Assembly: GCF_000375425.1 (NCBI RefSeq)
Contig: NZ_AQXG01000006.1
Location: forward strand, 115,076 to 179,075
Length of the DNA stretch: 64,000 nucleotides
Direction of reading: 5' to 3'
From: Gracilimonas tropica DSM 19535
Lineage (GTDB): Bacteria; Bacteroidota; Rhodothermia; Balneolales; Balneolaceae
The stretch's first letter is position 1; each line of letters starts with the position of its first letter. The translations under genes were made by a program, and so were the position numbers. The notes under the pieces are model-generated. The model searched no databases, was not told where the DNA came from, and was given only the letters and a program-made list of their open reading frames with translations. Of the stretch, positions 9,227-18,760 are shown piece after piece.

Positions 9227-10225
9227 ATGAGAAAACCGAAATTCAACCTTCACACGTTCTTTACTGCAGCCTTGTTTTTCATTGTGATCGGCAGCATGCC
9301 GTTAATGGCTCAGACAAAAGCTTCATATACCGTTAAAAATGGAGATACCCTTTACAACATCTCCAAACGGCTGAATGTCACCATTGCCGAGTTAAAGGAA
9401 TGGAATAACATCAGTGGCAATGCCATCGAATTGGGACAGGAACTGGTCTATTATCGCCAAGACACCGACCAAACCATTAGCACAAATCCTCCTCAAGAAC
9501 CTTCCGATCCCCTGATCAATCGTTCGGAAGGTTCTCAAACCGAGTACTATATTGTTAAAAGTGGGGACACGTTGTATGAAATAGCTCGTGAGCACGACAT
9601 GACCGTCAGCGAATTACAAAATTTAAATAACCTGACCGGCTCTAATATTGGCATTGGACAAAGATTAGCTGTGAAAAAACAGCCGGCAAATGCAGCACCC
9701 AGCATTGCAGAGTTCTCCGAAGAATCTGCTCCTCAGGGTGTTTTCACGGTTTACGAAGTCCGCTCCGGGGAGTCTAGGCAAGATTTACTAAACAAATTCA
9801 AAATGACTTCAGTTGAACTTGAGCACCTGAACCCTGAAGTACCCCTCGAACGGCTTGGCTCCGGACAAAAAGTAACGGTTTTGCTTCCTCCCTCACGGAA
9901 TTACGAAAATCCCTATCAGCAAAAAGCCAATCTGCAAAATTTAGGTCAGGTTAAAGTGGGTCAGTATGATGCTAATAGTACCGGAACCACTACAACCAAT
10001 GGAGAACTTTATGACCCGGAACTTCTTACGGCAGCGCACTCTAATATCGCGCTCGGAAGCATCATTTTTATTGAAAACCCCGTATCAGGAAATGGCGTTT
10101 ATGTGAAAATAAATGATCGTATCACTGAACCCGGAATTAAGCTTTCCCGTAAAGCATACCAGGTACTTAAGTTAGAAGAAACAGGAGAACCTGCCGTAAG
10201 CATTTATACCGAACTCAATGACTAA
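9227..10225 (+). CDS. Secreted LysM-repeat protein with RlpA-like barrel domain
   Basis: 332 residues with a signal peptide (about 1-28, ending SMPLMAQ). Two clear LysM repeats (YTVKNGDTLYNISKRLNV and YIVKSGDTLYEIAREHDM) and one divergent third repeat precede a C-terminal double-psi barrel of the RlpA type (about 235-332). That barrel contains AHSNIALGSIIFIENP and VYVKINDRI. LysM binds peptidoglycan, and RlpA domains act as lytic transglycosylases or septal wall proteins. Enzymatic activity is not certain. It overlaps the next gene by 8 nt. Confidence 0.85.
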   Translation: MRKPKFNLHTFFTAALFFIVIGSMPLMAQTKASYTVKNGDTLYNISKRLNVTIAELKEWNNISGNAIELGQELVYYRQDTDQTISTNPPQEPSDPLINRSEGSQTEYYIVKSGDTLYEIAREHDMTVSELQNLNNLTGSNIGIGQRLAVKKQPANAAPSIAEFSEESAPQGVFTVYEVRSGESRQDLLNKFKMTSVELEHLNPEVPLERLGSGQKVTVLLPPSRNYENPYQQKANLQNLGQVKVGQYDANSTGTTTTNGELYDPELLTAAHSNIALGSIIFIENPVSGNGVYVKINDRITEPGIKLSRKAYQVLKLEETGEPAVSIYTELND

Positions 10226-10943
10226 CCCGATCAAAACTTATTTCGAGAATACCAACAACTTGCTGTACAGCTTTCTGGTCAGCTTGCCTTTATTCTTGCT
10301 ATATGAATTATTGATACTGATCTCTCAACCTTCCGGAGATGCTATTGTTCGCATCAGTGTTGATGTATGGATCAAAAGTTTGTTTACCTATCTCGGGGTT
10401 AACGCGCTCTCATTTACTTTACTTATCGTAGCCGTTGCAGGAGTTTTTATTATTTATAAAGAACGAGAACGCTTAAAATCATTGAAGTTCTCCTATTTCC
10501 CGGTTATGATCGTGGAGTCTACTTTCTACGCCATTGTTGTTGCCATCATTAGCCAGACTATGGTCTCCTGGGTACTTAATATAGCTGCAGCAACTACCGT
10601 CGAAAGCCTTCCGCTTTTACAAAAAATCGCCCTCTCTTTGGGTGCTGGTCTATATGAAGAACTTTTCTTTCGCGTCATCCTTGTGACCCTGTTCATACTC
10701 ATCTTTACCAAATTAATGGGAAAAAAATGGGCAGGTGTTACGGCAGCTGTCGTACTTTCGGCTTTACTATTCTCAGCCGTACACTATATAGGCTCCATGG
10801 GAGACCCTTTTTCATTAAATAGTTTTCTTTATCGCTTTTTGTTTGGATTAATTCTAAATGGAATATATGTTTGGAGAGGATTTGGTGTAGCAGCCTGGAC
10901 ACACGCTTTATATGATATTATGGTGATCGCGTTGTTGTCCTAA
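10218..10943 (+). CDS. CPBP-family intramembrane metalloprotease
   Basis: 241 residues with about seven hydrophobic segments. The CPBP (Abi) motifs are LYEELFFRVI (EExxxR) and LLFSAVHY, with a final His in WTHALYD. Members cleave membrane substrates such as prenylated or signal peptides; the substrate here is unknown. It is the last gene of the aroC run. Confidence 0.85.
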   Translation: MTNPIKTYFENTNNLLYSFLVSLPLFLLYELLILISQPSGDAIVRISVDVWIKSLFTYLGVNALSFTLLIVAVAGVFIIYKERERLKSLKFSYFPVMIVESTFYAIVVAIISQTMVSWVLNIAAATTVESLPLLQKIALSLGAGLYEELFFRVILVTLFILIFTKLMGKKWAGVTAAVVLSALLFSAVHYIGSMGDPFSLNSFLYRFLFGLILNGIYVWRGFGVAAWTHALYDIMVIALLS

Positions 10944-11087
10944 GAAAAATATTAACGCTTTTATCAATACAATCTATTTAACATTAAAGTATTTTTTTAA
11001 TAGTATTTTTTGAAATTTGATTAAAGGCACCAAATTTCAGGTTATTATTTAGAAAGACATAGACTAATAAATATAGGGATGGCATAA

Positions 11088-11663
11088 ATGTCTCAACTAA
11101 CGAGAGATGAAATAAAAAAGCAGAAGGACTTCGATGAAGAGATTATTCCTCACATGGATGCCTTGTATAATTTTGCTCTCAGACTGACCTCTGATCCAAA
11201 CGATGCTGAAGATCTGGTACAAGATACTATTGTTAAAGCGTATCGATTTTTTAGCAGTTATGAAAAGGGCACCAATGCAAAAGCATGGATGTTTCGTATA
11301 CTTAAAAATTCTTTCATCAATAACTACCGAAAGAATTCTAAAAAACCTTCTCAGGTAGATTACGATGAAGTTTCTTCCTACTATGAATCAGTAAGAGCTG
11401 AGCGCACAGAAACCTCCGATCTGGAAAATCTCATGTTTCGGGAGATGATGGATGACGACCTTTCAGAAGCTTTAACGAGACTTCCCGAGGATTTCAGAAC
11501 CGTTGTACTTCTCTGTGATGTGGAAGGATACACTTACGAGGAGATCGCAAATATGCTGGATGTACCCATCGGAACCATTCGTTCTCGCTTGCACCGGGGT
11601 CGTAACCTCTTGAAGACTGAATTATTGGAATACGCCAAAAAGCGTGGTTATACCGGCGATTGA
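11088..11663 (+). CDS. ECF-type RNA polymerase sigma factor
   Basis: 191 residues. Region 2 contains DAEDLVQDTIVKAYRFF and the -10-reading WMFRILKN. Region 4 contains LPEDFRTVVLLCDVEGYTYE and a helix-turn-helix ending RSRLHRGRNLL. No anti-sigma gene follows; the next gene is a convergent histidine kinase whose end overlaps by 16 nt. It sits alone behind a 144-nt AT-rich upstream gap, so it is probably transcribed from its own promoter. Confidence 0.9.
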   Translation: MSQLTRDEIKKQKDFDEEIIPHMDALYNFALRLTSDPNDAEDLVQDTIVKAYRFFSSYEKGTNAKAWMFRILKNSFINNYRKNSKKPSQVDYDEVSSYYESVRAERTETSDLENLMFREMMDDDLSEALTRLPEDFRTVVLLCDVEGYTYEEIANMLDVPIGTIRSRLHRGRNLLKTELLEYAKKRGYTGD

Positions 11664-12991
11664 TCCGTCAGTGGGTAGACTTCTTCTTCCTTGTTATTAG
11701 TCTGAACTTTGAGAGTGACCCGCATTGTGGTTCCTTCATCAAGTTCAGAACGCAGGACAAAAACGTGCCCGTCGTGATACTCTTCTATAATACGTTTGGT
11801 AAGGCTGAGCCCTAATCCCCAACCCCGTTTTTTGGTACTAAATCCGGGTTTAAAAATATTCTTTACGTTCTTGATATCTATGCCGGAACCGGAGTCTTCA
11901 ATATCGATGATTACTTCCCCCTCCTGCACCTTGGAGCTTACGGATATATACCCCTCCGCTTCTTTGCCTCGTAATGAGTCCATTGCATTTTTAACCAGGT
12001 TCTCGATAGCCCACTGCAACAACTCGGGATTAGCTTTGACCAAAGCATTTGCTTTAAGATCTTTCCGTACCTCGATGGACTTGCCTAATCTCGGTAACCG
12101 GCGCTCCATATACACCATCACCTGATCTAATATGGGCCCGATGTCCATTTTTTTGAGTTCCGGTTCTGACCCGATCTTTCCAAATCTTTCAGCAACTCCT
12201 CTAAGCCTTTGAATATCTTTTTCGATCTCATTCGCAATGTTTGTTGCTGTTTCATCGTAACGATATTCATCCTTGAGAAGCTGCAGCCAACCATATAAGC
12301 TTGAAATGGGAGTCCCTAATTGATGAGCAGCCTCCTTTGCCATTCCCACCCACAAATTGGATTGCTCAGAGCGTGTGATGCTTCGATAAGTAGTGTAGCC
12401 GATACCAAGTAAAAGACCCAATAACAAAATCTGAATGTAGGGGAAATACCGCAGCATTTGCACTGTGGGACTTTCCCCATAATACACGAACTGAGGAATT
12501 TGATAGTTTTCATCCCCGATGTAAAACTCTATGGGGCTGTTAAGACTTTTAAACTCCCGGATGAGTTCTGCCCTTTTCTCAGGGGTTTCTATGCGCAACG
12601 AGTCAATATTTCGAATTGCATTAATTGCATCGTTAGAGTCCAATACAATGGTAGGAATTCGAAACCGATCTCTGAGAATGATCTCATTTGTCACAAAATC
12701 AATGGAACTGCGAGCCGACTCCGCTTCCTCGATGAGTGCAATTACACTATCCGGCACCTCTTCAATTTGGCGAAGCTGCCGGATGGCATCCAACAGCATC
12801 GTAGTTGGCTGTTCGTTTACCGGCTGACTGTTGAATTCTATACCCTTGGTCCATAGCTCAACACTGGCGCGCTCCTGCTCTAGTATCTTAGTCACCAGAT
12901 ATTGGTTATAAACTACCGACCCCACTCCCAATGTGATAAGAAGGAGCACTAAAATAAGTTTTATCCTATTCGAAGGAACAAATAGTTTCAT
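11648..12991 (-). CDS. Membrane-bound sensor histidine kinase
   Basis: 447 residues. Two membrane segments (about 9-29 and 188-205) bracket a periplasmic sensor region. The H box is AKEAAHQLGTPISSLYGWLQ (phospho-acceptor His). The ATP-binding domain has the N box ENLVKNAMDSL, G1 DIEDSGSGI and G2 GWGLGLSLTKRI. No response regulator is adjacent, so this is an orphan kinase. Its 3' end overlaps the sigma factor gene tail to tail. Confidence 0.9.
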   Translation of the reverse strand: MKLFVPSNRIKLILVLLLITLGVGSVVYNQYLVTKILEQERASVELWTKGIEFNSQPVNEQPTTMLLDAIRQLRQIEEVPDSVIALIEEAESARSSIDFVTNEIILRDRFRIPTIVLDSNDAINAIRNIDSLRIETPEKRAELIREFKSLNSPIEFYIGDENYQIPQFVYYGESPTVQMLRYFPYIQILLLGLLLGIGYTTYRSITRSEQSNLWVGMAKEAAHQLGTPISSLYGWLQLLKDEYRYDETATNIANEIEKDIQRLRGVAERFGKIGSEPELKKMDIGPILDQVMVYMERRLPRLGKSIEVRKDLKANALVKANPELLQWAIENLVKNAMDSLRGKEAEGYISVSSKVQEGEVIIDIEDSGSGIDIKNVKNIFKPGFSTKKRGWGLGLSLTKRIIEEYHDGHVFVLRSELDEGTTMRVTLKVQTNNKEEEVYPLTDQSPV

Positions 12992-13040
12992 GGGGATAAG
13001 GGTAATCCTTTTAAGGTAAAATTAAAAGGAAGGGCTACAA

Positions 13041-13072
13041 AAAAGCCTCCTGTATTTTTTGAACAGGAGGCT
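13041..13072 (-). terminator. Rho-independent terminator after clpX
   Basis: On the minus strand AGCCTCCTGT and ACAGGAGGCT pair perfectly around a short loop and are followed by TTTTTT. It lies 16 nt downstream of the clpX stop. Confidence 0.88.
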
Positions 13073-13087
13073 ATTCTCTTTGTCTTA

Positions 13088-14341
13088 TCAGGCTGATGCC
13101 TTTTGTTTCTCATACACCGGCGGAGCTTGTTTTTCTATGGTCTCCTTAGTGATCACACATTTAGAAATATTCTTCATAGAAGGGAGTGTGAACATGATAT
13201 CCAGCATCGCTGCCTCCATGATCGAGCGCAATCCCCGCGCTCCCGTTTTCCGGGTCTTCGCTTTTTGAACGATCGCCTTAAGTGCTTCTTCCTCGATCTC
13301 CAGCTCAACATCTTCCATCCCAAACAGCTTGGTATATTGTTTTACCAACGCATTTTTTGGGGTTTGAAGGATATCCAGCATGGCATCATCCGAGAGCTCG
13401 TGCAATCCGCAAATAACCGGCAAACGACCGATCAGTTCGGGAATCAAACCAAAGTGTTGGAGATCTTCCGGTTCTACATGTACAAAAATTTCAGGATCTT
13501 CTTTATCATATTTTACCTGGTCCTGATTGTGGAAGCCCATCACACTTGTTGAAAGCCGGCGTGATATAATCGCTTCCAACCCTGAAAACGCACCGCCACA
13601 AATAAACAGAATGTTTGCTGTGTCCAGCTGAATGAAGCTTTGTTCAGGATGTTTGCGGCCGCCCTTTGGGGGAATATTAGCCACGGTTCCTTCCAAAATT
13701 TTCAGTAATGCCTGCTGAACTCCCTCTCCGCTTACATCACGGGTGATAGAAGGATTATCACTTTTGCGAGCCACTTTATCTACTTCATCAATGTAAACGA
13801 TACCGCGCTTGGCCCGCTCTACATCATAATCGGCCGCTTGCAGAAGGTTGCTGAGAATACTCTCTACATCTTCCCCCACATAACCGGCTTCAGTAAGCAC
13901 GGTTGCATCGGCAATAGTGAATGGCACATCAATGATCTTGGCGAGCGTTCTGGCAAGTAATGTTTTTCCGCTCCCCGTTGGGCCCAGCAGCATGATGTTG
14001 GATTTTTCGATCTGCGTGTCATCAAGATCAGCATTCTCAGCAGAAATTCGCTTGTAGTGATTGTAAACCGCTACAGACAAGGTTTTCTTGGCTTGCTCCT
14101 GACCGATCACATATTCGTCGAGTTTATTCTTGATCTCGACCGGCTTCAGCATAGGCTTGAAGCTTTTTTCCCGCCTGCGGGCTAAAGAAGCTAAATCACT
14201 TTGAATGATGCTTGATGCATCTTCCACACACCGATCACAAATATAAACGCCGGGGCCGGCAACCATGCTGTTCACTTCCAGGCTGGAACGGCTGCAAAAT
14301 GAACAGTGTACAATATCGCTGTTTTTCTCTTTGTCGCTCAT
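13088..14341 (-). CDS. clpX: ClpXP protease unfoldase ClpX
   Basis: 417 residues. The N-terminal zinc-binding domain has CSFCSR...CDRC. AAA+ motifs are [13 protein letters not shown] (Walker A) and IVYIDEVDK (Walker B), with GYVGEDVE as pore loop. The ClpP-docking IGF-type loop appears here as VMGF. It unfolds tagged substrates and feeds them to ClpP. It lies 28 nt after clpP in the order tig-clpP-clpX. Confidence 0.96.
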   Translation of the reverse strand: MSDKEKNSDIVHCSFCSRSSLEVNSMVAGPGVYICDRCVEDASSIIQSDLASLARRREKSFKPMLKPVEIKNKLDEYVIGQEQAKKTLSVAVYNHYKRISAENADLDDTQIEKSNIMLLGPTGSGKTLLARTLAKIIDVPFTIADATVLTEAGYVGEDVESILSNLLQAADYDVERAKRGIVYIDEVDKVARKSDNPSITRDVSGEGVQQALLKILEGTVANIPPKGGRKHPEQSFIQLDTANILFICGGAFSGLEAIISRRLSTSVMGFHNQDQVKYDKEDPEIFVHVEPEDLQHFGLIPELIGRLPVICGLHELSDDAMLDILQTPKNALVKQYTKLFGMEDVELEIEEEALKAIVQKAKTRKTGARGLRSIMEAAMLDIMFTLPSMKNISKCVITKETIEKQAPPVYEKQKASA

Positions 14342-14369
14342 AACAAGCTAAATTTAATGAAAATGCCGA

Positions 14370-15026
14370 TTATTTGGAATTCTTGCCGGGCTTGCTTAAA
14401 ACATTGTCCACCAAACCGTAGTCTTTAGCTTCGTCAGCCGTCATCCATTTGTTACGGTCCGAGTCTTCGATCACCTCATCAATTGATTTTCCACTATGAT
14501 CGGCAAGAATTTGACTCAATTCTTTCTTGACCCGAATAATTTCCCTTGCCTCGATCTCAATATCACTGGCTTGACCTTGTGTACCGCCTAAAGGCTGGTG
14601 AATCATCACGCGTGAATGTGGAAGGCAACTTCTCTTGCCGGCAGTTCCGGCAGTCAAAAGCACAGCACCCATACTCGCCGCCATCCCCATGCAGGTTGTG
14701 GCAACATCGCATTTAATGTGCTGCATGGTATCATAAATGGCTAAACCTGCAGAAACCACGCCACCGGGGCTGTTGATGTAAAACTGGATATCTTTCTCGG
14801 GATCTTCACTTTCCAGGAAAAGCAACTGAGCCATGATTGAACTTGCAACGGCATCATTGACCGGTGTTCCCAAGATCACGATACGGTCTTTCAGCAAACG
14901 CGAATAAATATCATAAGCGCGTTCTCCCCGGCTGGTTGTTTCCACAACCATAGGAACCAGGTTATTTTGAATTTTATTGATGGAATCTAAATTCGGATCT
15001 TCAAAAAGAGGTTGATTGGTAATCAT
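14370..15026 (-). CDS. clpP: ATP-dependent Clp protease proteolytic subunit
   Basis: 218 residues. The catalytic Ser is in [13 protein letters not shown], the His in [14 protein letters not shown], and the Asp in the [16 protein letters not shown] region. [16 protein letters not shown] is the family oxyanion segment. It forms the tetradecameric protease chamber that works with ClpX. It lies between tig and clpX. Confidence 0.96.
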   Translation of the reverse strand: MITNQPLFEDPNLDSINKIQNNLVPMVVETTSRGERAYDIYSRLLKDRIVILGTPVNDAVASSIMAQLLFLESEDPEKDIQFYINSPGGVVSAGLAIYDTMQHIKCDVATTCMGMAASMGAVLLTAGTAGKRSCLPHSRVMIHQPLGGTQGQASDIEIEAREIIRVKKELSQILADHSGKSIDEVIEDSDRNKWMTADEAKDYGLVDNVLSKPGKNSK

Positions 15027-15044
15027 GACTTCCTCGCTGGATAA

Positions 15045-16322
15045 TTATTTATTCTTCTTGGATTGTTCTTCCTGCTGCTCGCGATACTCTTCCTTACCAA
15101 GTTCTTTGATCTTCACTTTTTCTTGCAGGATGTTGAATACTTTGTTCTCGCGAATGCTGCTTCGGAGCTGTTCCAGCATCTGCGGCTGTTGCGCATAATA
15201 CTGCTTTAGCTGATCTGTCGGCATTCCATACTGGGCGGCCTGCATCGCTAAATGCTCGTCGATATCTTCGGGTTTTATTTCGATATCTTCAAATGTATCC
15301 TGAAGTTTTTGACTGATGAACGACCACTTGGCTTCACGAACAGCACGGTCTTTCATTCCGGCCTTGTATTGCTCGGCATCAAAATGATCCGGCAGGTCTC
15401 CGCCTTGCTGTTGCTTAAGCTGATCTACATAAGATCCCTGGATTTGAGCGACAAAAGTTTCCGGTACTTCAAAGTCATGAGCTTCAACAAGCGCATCGGC
15501 TACATCATTCTTGAAAAGATCTTCGGATGTTTGATCATAATATTCCTGCATGCGGCTCTTAATATAACTGCGGAACTGATCTTCATTCTCAGCTTCACCA
15601 TTACTTTGCTGGTCTATGAGTTCTTCAGTCAATTCTGCTTTATGCAACTTCTGAACTTTTTTAAGGGTGATCTCAACTTCATCTTCGTGATCGCCATGCG
15701 GAATACTCATCTCAACCACATCACCGGGTTTTTTACCCTTCAAAGCGCCTAAAAATTCTTCGGCTTCTTCCTTTCGAAGATCAATTTTTTGATCCTTATC
15801 CTCATCTCCGTGGGTTTTTGAAACTACATCTACCACAACCTGAGATTCTTCAGTGGCCGCTTCGTCTACATCTTCCCAGTTGCCCTGACGCTCCAGAGTG
15901 CGCTCAATTTCTTCTTCAACCTCTTCATCGGTTACATCGTGAACCATTTTGTTCACTTCTATCTTAGAAAGATCGCCGACTTCTACTTCAGGCTTGGAAC
16001 CGATCTTGAACTTCACTTCCAGCTCATCATTCTCCCAGGAGAAATCCACCATTTCGGTTTCGCCAACCGGTTCGTACTCAGGCACTACTTCTTTTTCAAA
16101 AATCTTTTGAACAATGTTGCTGATCTCCTCTTGCTCGATCTCTTTGCCAAATCTCTTCTTAATAAGTCCCATCGGAACTTTACCGGGACGAAAACCGGGC
16201 AGCTGAATTTGATTTTTGTATTTTTTATAGGCTTTATCGAAGTCCTCTTGAAGATCTTCTCTTTTAGCTTTCAGGGTAACTTCTTTATCAACAGATGTGA
16301 GTTCTTCTACAGAAATATCCAC
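15045..16322 (-). CDS. tig: Trigger factor, ribosome-associated chaperone
   Basis: 425 residues. The ribosome-binding signature GFRPGKVP lies at about 43-50 in the N-terminal domain. A central PPIase-like region and a long acidic, Gln-rich C-terminal domain follow. The family FKBP-type middle domain is divergent here, as is common in Bacteroidota. It is the first gene of the tig-clpP-clpX cluster. The C-terminus ends in a Lys/Gln-rich tail. Confidence 0.93.
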   Translation of the reverse strand: MDISVEELTSVDKEVTLKAKREDLQEDFDKAYKKYKNQIQLPGFRPGKVPMGLIKKRFGKEIEQEEISNIVQKIFEKEVVPEYEPVGETEMVDFSWENDELEVKFKIGSKPEVEVGDLSKIEVNKMVHDVTDEEVEEEIERTLERQGNWEDVDEAATEESQVVVDVVSKTHGDEDKDQKIDLRKEEAEEFLGALKGKKPGDVVEMSIPHGDHEDEVEITLKKVQKLHKAELTEELIDQQSNGEAENEDQFRSYIKSRMQEYYDQTSEDLFKNDVADALVEAHDFEVPETFVAQIQGSYVDQLKQQQGGDLPDHFDAEQYKAGMKDRAVREAKWSFISQKLQDTFEDIEIKPEDIDEHLAMQAAQYGMPTDQLKQYYAQQPQMLEQLRSSIRENKVFNILQEKVKIKELGKEEYREQQEEQSKKNK

Positions 16323-16390
16323 GTGTTCTCCGCTTTAATATTATGTGAATTCAATAAATGAACAGGATTTCAATTTATTTAGGAAAGGAG

Positions 16391-16474
16391 TACGAGAGGG
16401 GGGACTCGAACCCCCACATCGGTTAAGATACTAGATCCTAAATCTAGCGCGTCTACCAATTCCGCCACTCTCGC
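16391..16474 (-). tRNA. tRNA-Leu (anticodon UAG)
   Basis: The 84-nt minus-strand sequence folds as a class II tRNA. The acceptor arm is GCGAGAG with CTCTCGT, the anticodon stem CTAGA/TCTAG encloses the loop TTTAGGA (anticodon TAG), a variable arm follows, and the T arm contains GGTTCGAGTCC. CCA is not encoded. It sits upstream of tig on the same strand. Confidence 0.95.
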
Positions 16475-16629
16475 AAAATTTCAGAGCTTACAAAGATAAA
16501 GGTTTCAATTTCTGAATTCAACCAATTTGCGTAAGAAAGTTAGTGTCTCCTATTCGGGCTCAAAAAAGAAGAGAACATCAACAAAAAGCATTGGAATTTG
16601 GAAAGTGAAATGCTGAATTTTGAACCGCT

Positions 16630-16971
16630 ATGTATAGAAACCTTCGCTTGCTTTACGTCACCACCTCAAATCAGGAAGAAGCCCATAAAATTGGCCGCGC
16701 TCTTGTTGAAGAAAACCTTGCTGCATGTGCCAATATTCTTGGTGATATGAATTCTATCTATAAATGGAAGGGAGAAGTTCAGGAAGAAAACGAATGCGTA
16801 CTCATCATAAAAACGCATTATTCACGAGTCAGAAAAGTAACCCGCCGCATCAAAGAAATGCATTCCTATGAAGTACCGGCGGTAGTATCCCTCACTATCA
16901 CCGAAGACGAAGGCAACATTGAGTACCTCGATTGGCTGGAAGACAACTCGAAGCAGCCTTTTAAGCTTTGA
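16630..16971 (+). CDS. cutA: CutA divalent-ion tolerance family protein
   Basis: 113 residues with the family core: LLYVTTSNQEEAHKIGRALV, LAACANIL, YKWKGEVQEENE and the C-terminal YEVPAVVSLTI. CutA forms very stable trimers; a direct copper-tolerance role is uncertain. It is convergent with cysH, with only 5 nt between them. Confidence 0.93.
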   Translation: MYRNLRLLYVTTSNQEEAHKIGRALVEENLAACANILGDMNSIYKWKGEVQEENECVLIIKTHYSRVRKVTRRIKEMHSYEVPAVVSLTITEDEGNIEYLDWLEDNSKQPFKL

Positions 16972-16976
16972 CATTT

Positions 16977-17636
16977 CTACAAATGCAGCCCGCACTCCGT
17001 CTTCCCGGAGCCTGACCACCGGCCATCACGACCTTCCCCTTTTTGGGTACAATGTGTGCAGCCAATGGAATCAAACCCAAAACGCTCAAGCGGGTGGCGG
17101 GGAATTCCAAGGCTTTCGAAATAATCATCCACCATTTCCGGCGTCCAGTCGATGAGCGGGTAATAGCGATAGATATCATCTTTTTGCTGTAGGATCTCCA
17201 GTCCGCTCCGATAGCTGTTTTGATAACCAATCAATCCTGAGATCCACACTTTGTGATCGGCTTTTAGTTTTTCCAACGGCTCCACTTTATTGTAATGACA
17301 GCACAAATCGGGATTCGATTTCCAGAGTTCGTCCTGTTTCGTGATTCTATGCTTCTCTTCATCCGGAATGTGATCGATAATATTTACGCCATACCGTTCA
17401 ATCAGCTGATCTTTGTATTGCAGCGTTTCCGGAAAAAGATAGCCGGTATTAATAAAGTGAATGGGATGGTCGGGACGAATGCGGCTGATCATGTGAATAA
17501 GCAGCGCCGAAGTGGTACCGAAAGAGGTGGTAATCAATACCTCATCCAGATATTTATTCAGGATATGTGCGATCCGCACATCATTATGGGCCGCCGAAAG
17601 AGATTGGTTGATTTTCTTGATCTGTACCGATTCCAT
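16977..17636 (-). CDS. cysH: Phosphoadenylyl/adenylyl-sulfate reductase (assimilatory)
   Basis: 219 residues. The PP-loop-like nucleotide site is TSFGTTSALLIHM. The Cys pairs CCHYNKVEPL and CTHC, with GRWSG..KTECGLH at the C-terminus, indicate the 4Fe-4S form that usually reduces APS. The C-terminal KTECGLH Cys is the catalytic one. The other sulfate assimilation genes are not nearby, so it stands alone. Confidence 0.88.
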   Translation of the reverse strand: MESVQIKKINQSLSAAHNDVRIAHILNKYLDEVLITTSFGTTSALLIHMISRIRPDHPIHFINTGYLFPETLQYKDQLIERYGVNIIDHIPDEEKHRITKQDELWKSNPDLCCHYNKVEPLEKLKADHKVWISGLIGYQNSYRSGLEILQQKDDIYRYYPLIDWTPEMVDDYFESLGIPRHPLERFGFDSIGCTHCTQKGEGRDGRWSGSGKTECGLHL

Positions 17637-17808
17637 ACGCTAATTATCCCACATTCAGCACTAATTATCAATGTTTTAAGGCCTAAAAAATGTCCCCGCA
17701 AGCCTGTAAGCGCTTTTTTGAAGCCTCGGGGCTAAAAAGGAATGCAATTAATTTTCCGTTCTTTATCTCAGCAGTCTGAAAATTCCTATTTTAGGAAAAA
17801 AGAATTAT

Positions 17809-18567
17809 ATGGTACTTACCCAAAAACGAATTTCTGATCACATCCTATGGGCTAAGATCGATCGGCCCAAAGCCCGCAATGCCATCGACTTTGAAGTGAT
17901 GGAGAAATTGGAAGAATTGGTTTCTAGAGTTGAAAATGAGGAAGACATCCGCGTGCTCATTTTAAGTGGAAGCGGGAAAGAATCTTTTGTCTCAGGTGGT
18001 GATCTCAAGAAATTTCATTCCATAAAATCCAAAGAAGAAGCGGTAGCAAAAGCCAAACGTATGCAGAAATTGCTCTTGCGAATCGAAGGCCTGCCCTGTT
18101 GGACTATAGCGTGCATCAATGGTGATGCCTATGGAGGCGGAATTGAGCTGATGCTGGCTTTTGATTTTCGTCTTTCGGTTCCCGATGCAAAATTTGGTTT
18201 TACACAGGGACGTTTTTACTTAGTCCCAGGCTGGGGCGGCCTCACCCGTTTGGTTGAAAAAGTGGGTCGCACCAAAGCGCTGGAGTGGCTGGGAAAATCG
18301 GAAGTTCAAGATGCAAATAACGTACTCGCCCATGGCTTAATTGAAGACCTTCTCCCCGGACATTCACCTGAAGATGAAGTGTTGAATTGGGTAAAGAAAC
18401 TCACCAAAAACGATCGAAAATTTATCAAGATCATCAAAGAAGGTGCGATACGGTATTCGGCTCATCGAAAAGAAGTGCTGGAAGCGGAAGTCACCCCATT
18501 TTCTGAACTTTGGGTGGATGAGCAGCATATCAACAGAGTAGAAAAATTCATGAACCGGGATAAATAA
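17809..18567 (+). CDS. Enoyl-CoA hydratase/isomerase family protein
   Basis: 252 residues of the crotonase fold. The CoA-binding start is IDRPKARNAIDFEVMEKLEE, the oxyanion loop VSGGDLKKFHSI, and the second glycine loop INGDAYGGGIELMLAFDF. The position expected to carry the first catalytic Glu of hydratases falls in QGRFYLVPGWGG, where an acidic residue is not obvious, so the exact reaction is open. It is alone behind a 170-nt gap after cysH (divergent). Confidence 0.85.
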   Translation: MVLTQKRISDHILWAKIDRPKARNAIDFEVMEKLEELVSRVENEEDIRVLILSGSGKESFVSGGDLKKFHSIKSKEEAVAKAKRMQKLLLRIEGLPCWTIACINGDAYGGGIELMLAFDFRLSVPDAKFGFTQGRFYLVPGWGGLTRLVEKVGRTKALEWLGKSEVQDANNVLAHGLIEDLLPGHSPEDEVLNWVKKLTKNDRKFIKIIKEGAIRYSAHRKEVLEAEVTPFSELWVDEQHINRVEKFMNRDK

Positions 18568-18678
18568 TATTCTTTGGGAATTGATTCAGCTGAAAATCAT
18601 AGCTGGGTTATTTTGCGGCGAATGCGTGAAATCTTATTGTTTCATGAGTTCTGTAGTTTAATCTATGGCAATATTTGG

Positions 18679-18698
18679 ATTCCCGCTTGCGCGAGAAT
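18679..18698. repeat. REP-like short palindrome
   Basis: ATTCCCGCTTGCGCGAGAAT is an imperfect inverted repeat of the type found scattered in many bacterial genomes (read as SFSRKRESK when translated). It lies between the enoyl-CoA hydratase-like gene and rnpB. Confidence 0.5.
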
Positions 18699-18730
18699 GA
18701 CCTATTTGGCAGATGGAAATTTGATTTAAT

Positions 18731-18758
18731 TTTTTGAGTGAAATGAACGTTATCTTTG
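18731..18758 (+). promoter_or_regulatory. Probable rnpB promoter
   Basis: TATCTTTG at 18751-18758 matches the Bacteroidota -7 box TAnnTTTG. It lies just upstream of the predicted 5' end of the P1 helix at 18761. A TTTTTTG tract at 18731-18736 is the nearest -33-like element, but its spacing is shorter than ideal. Confidence 0.5.
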
Positions 18759-18760
18759 AA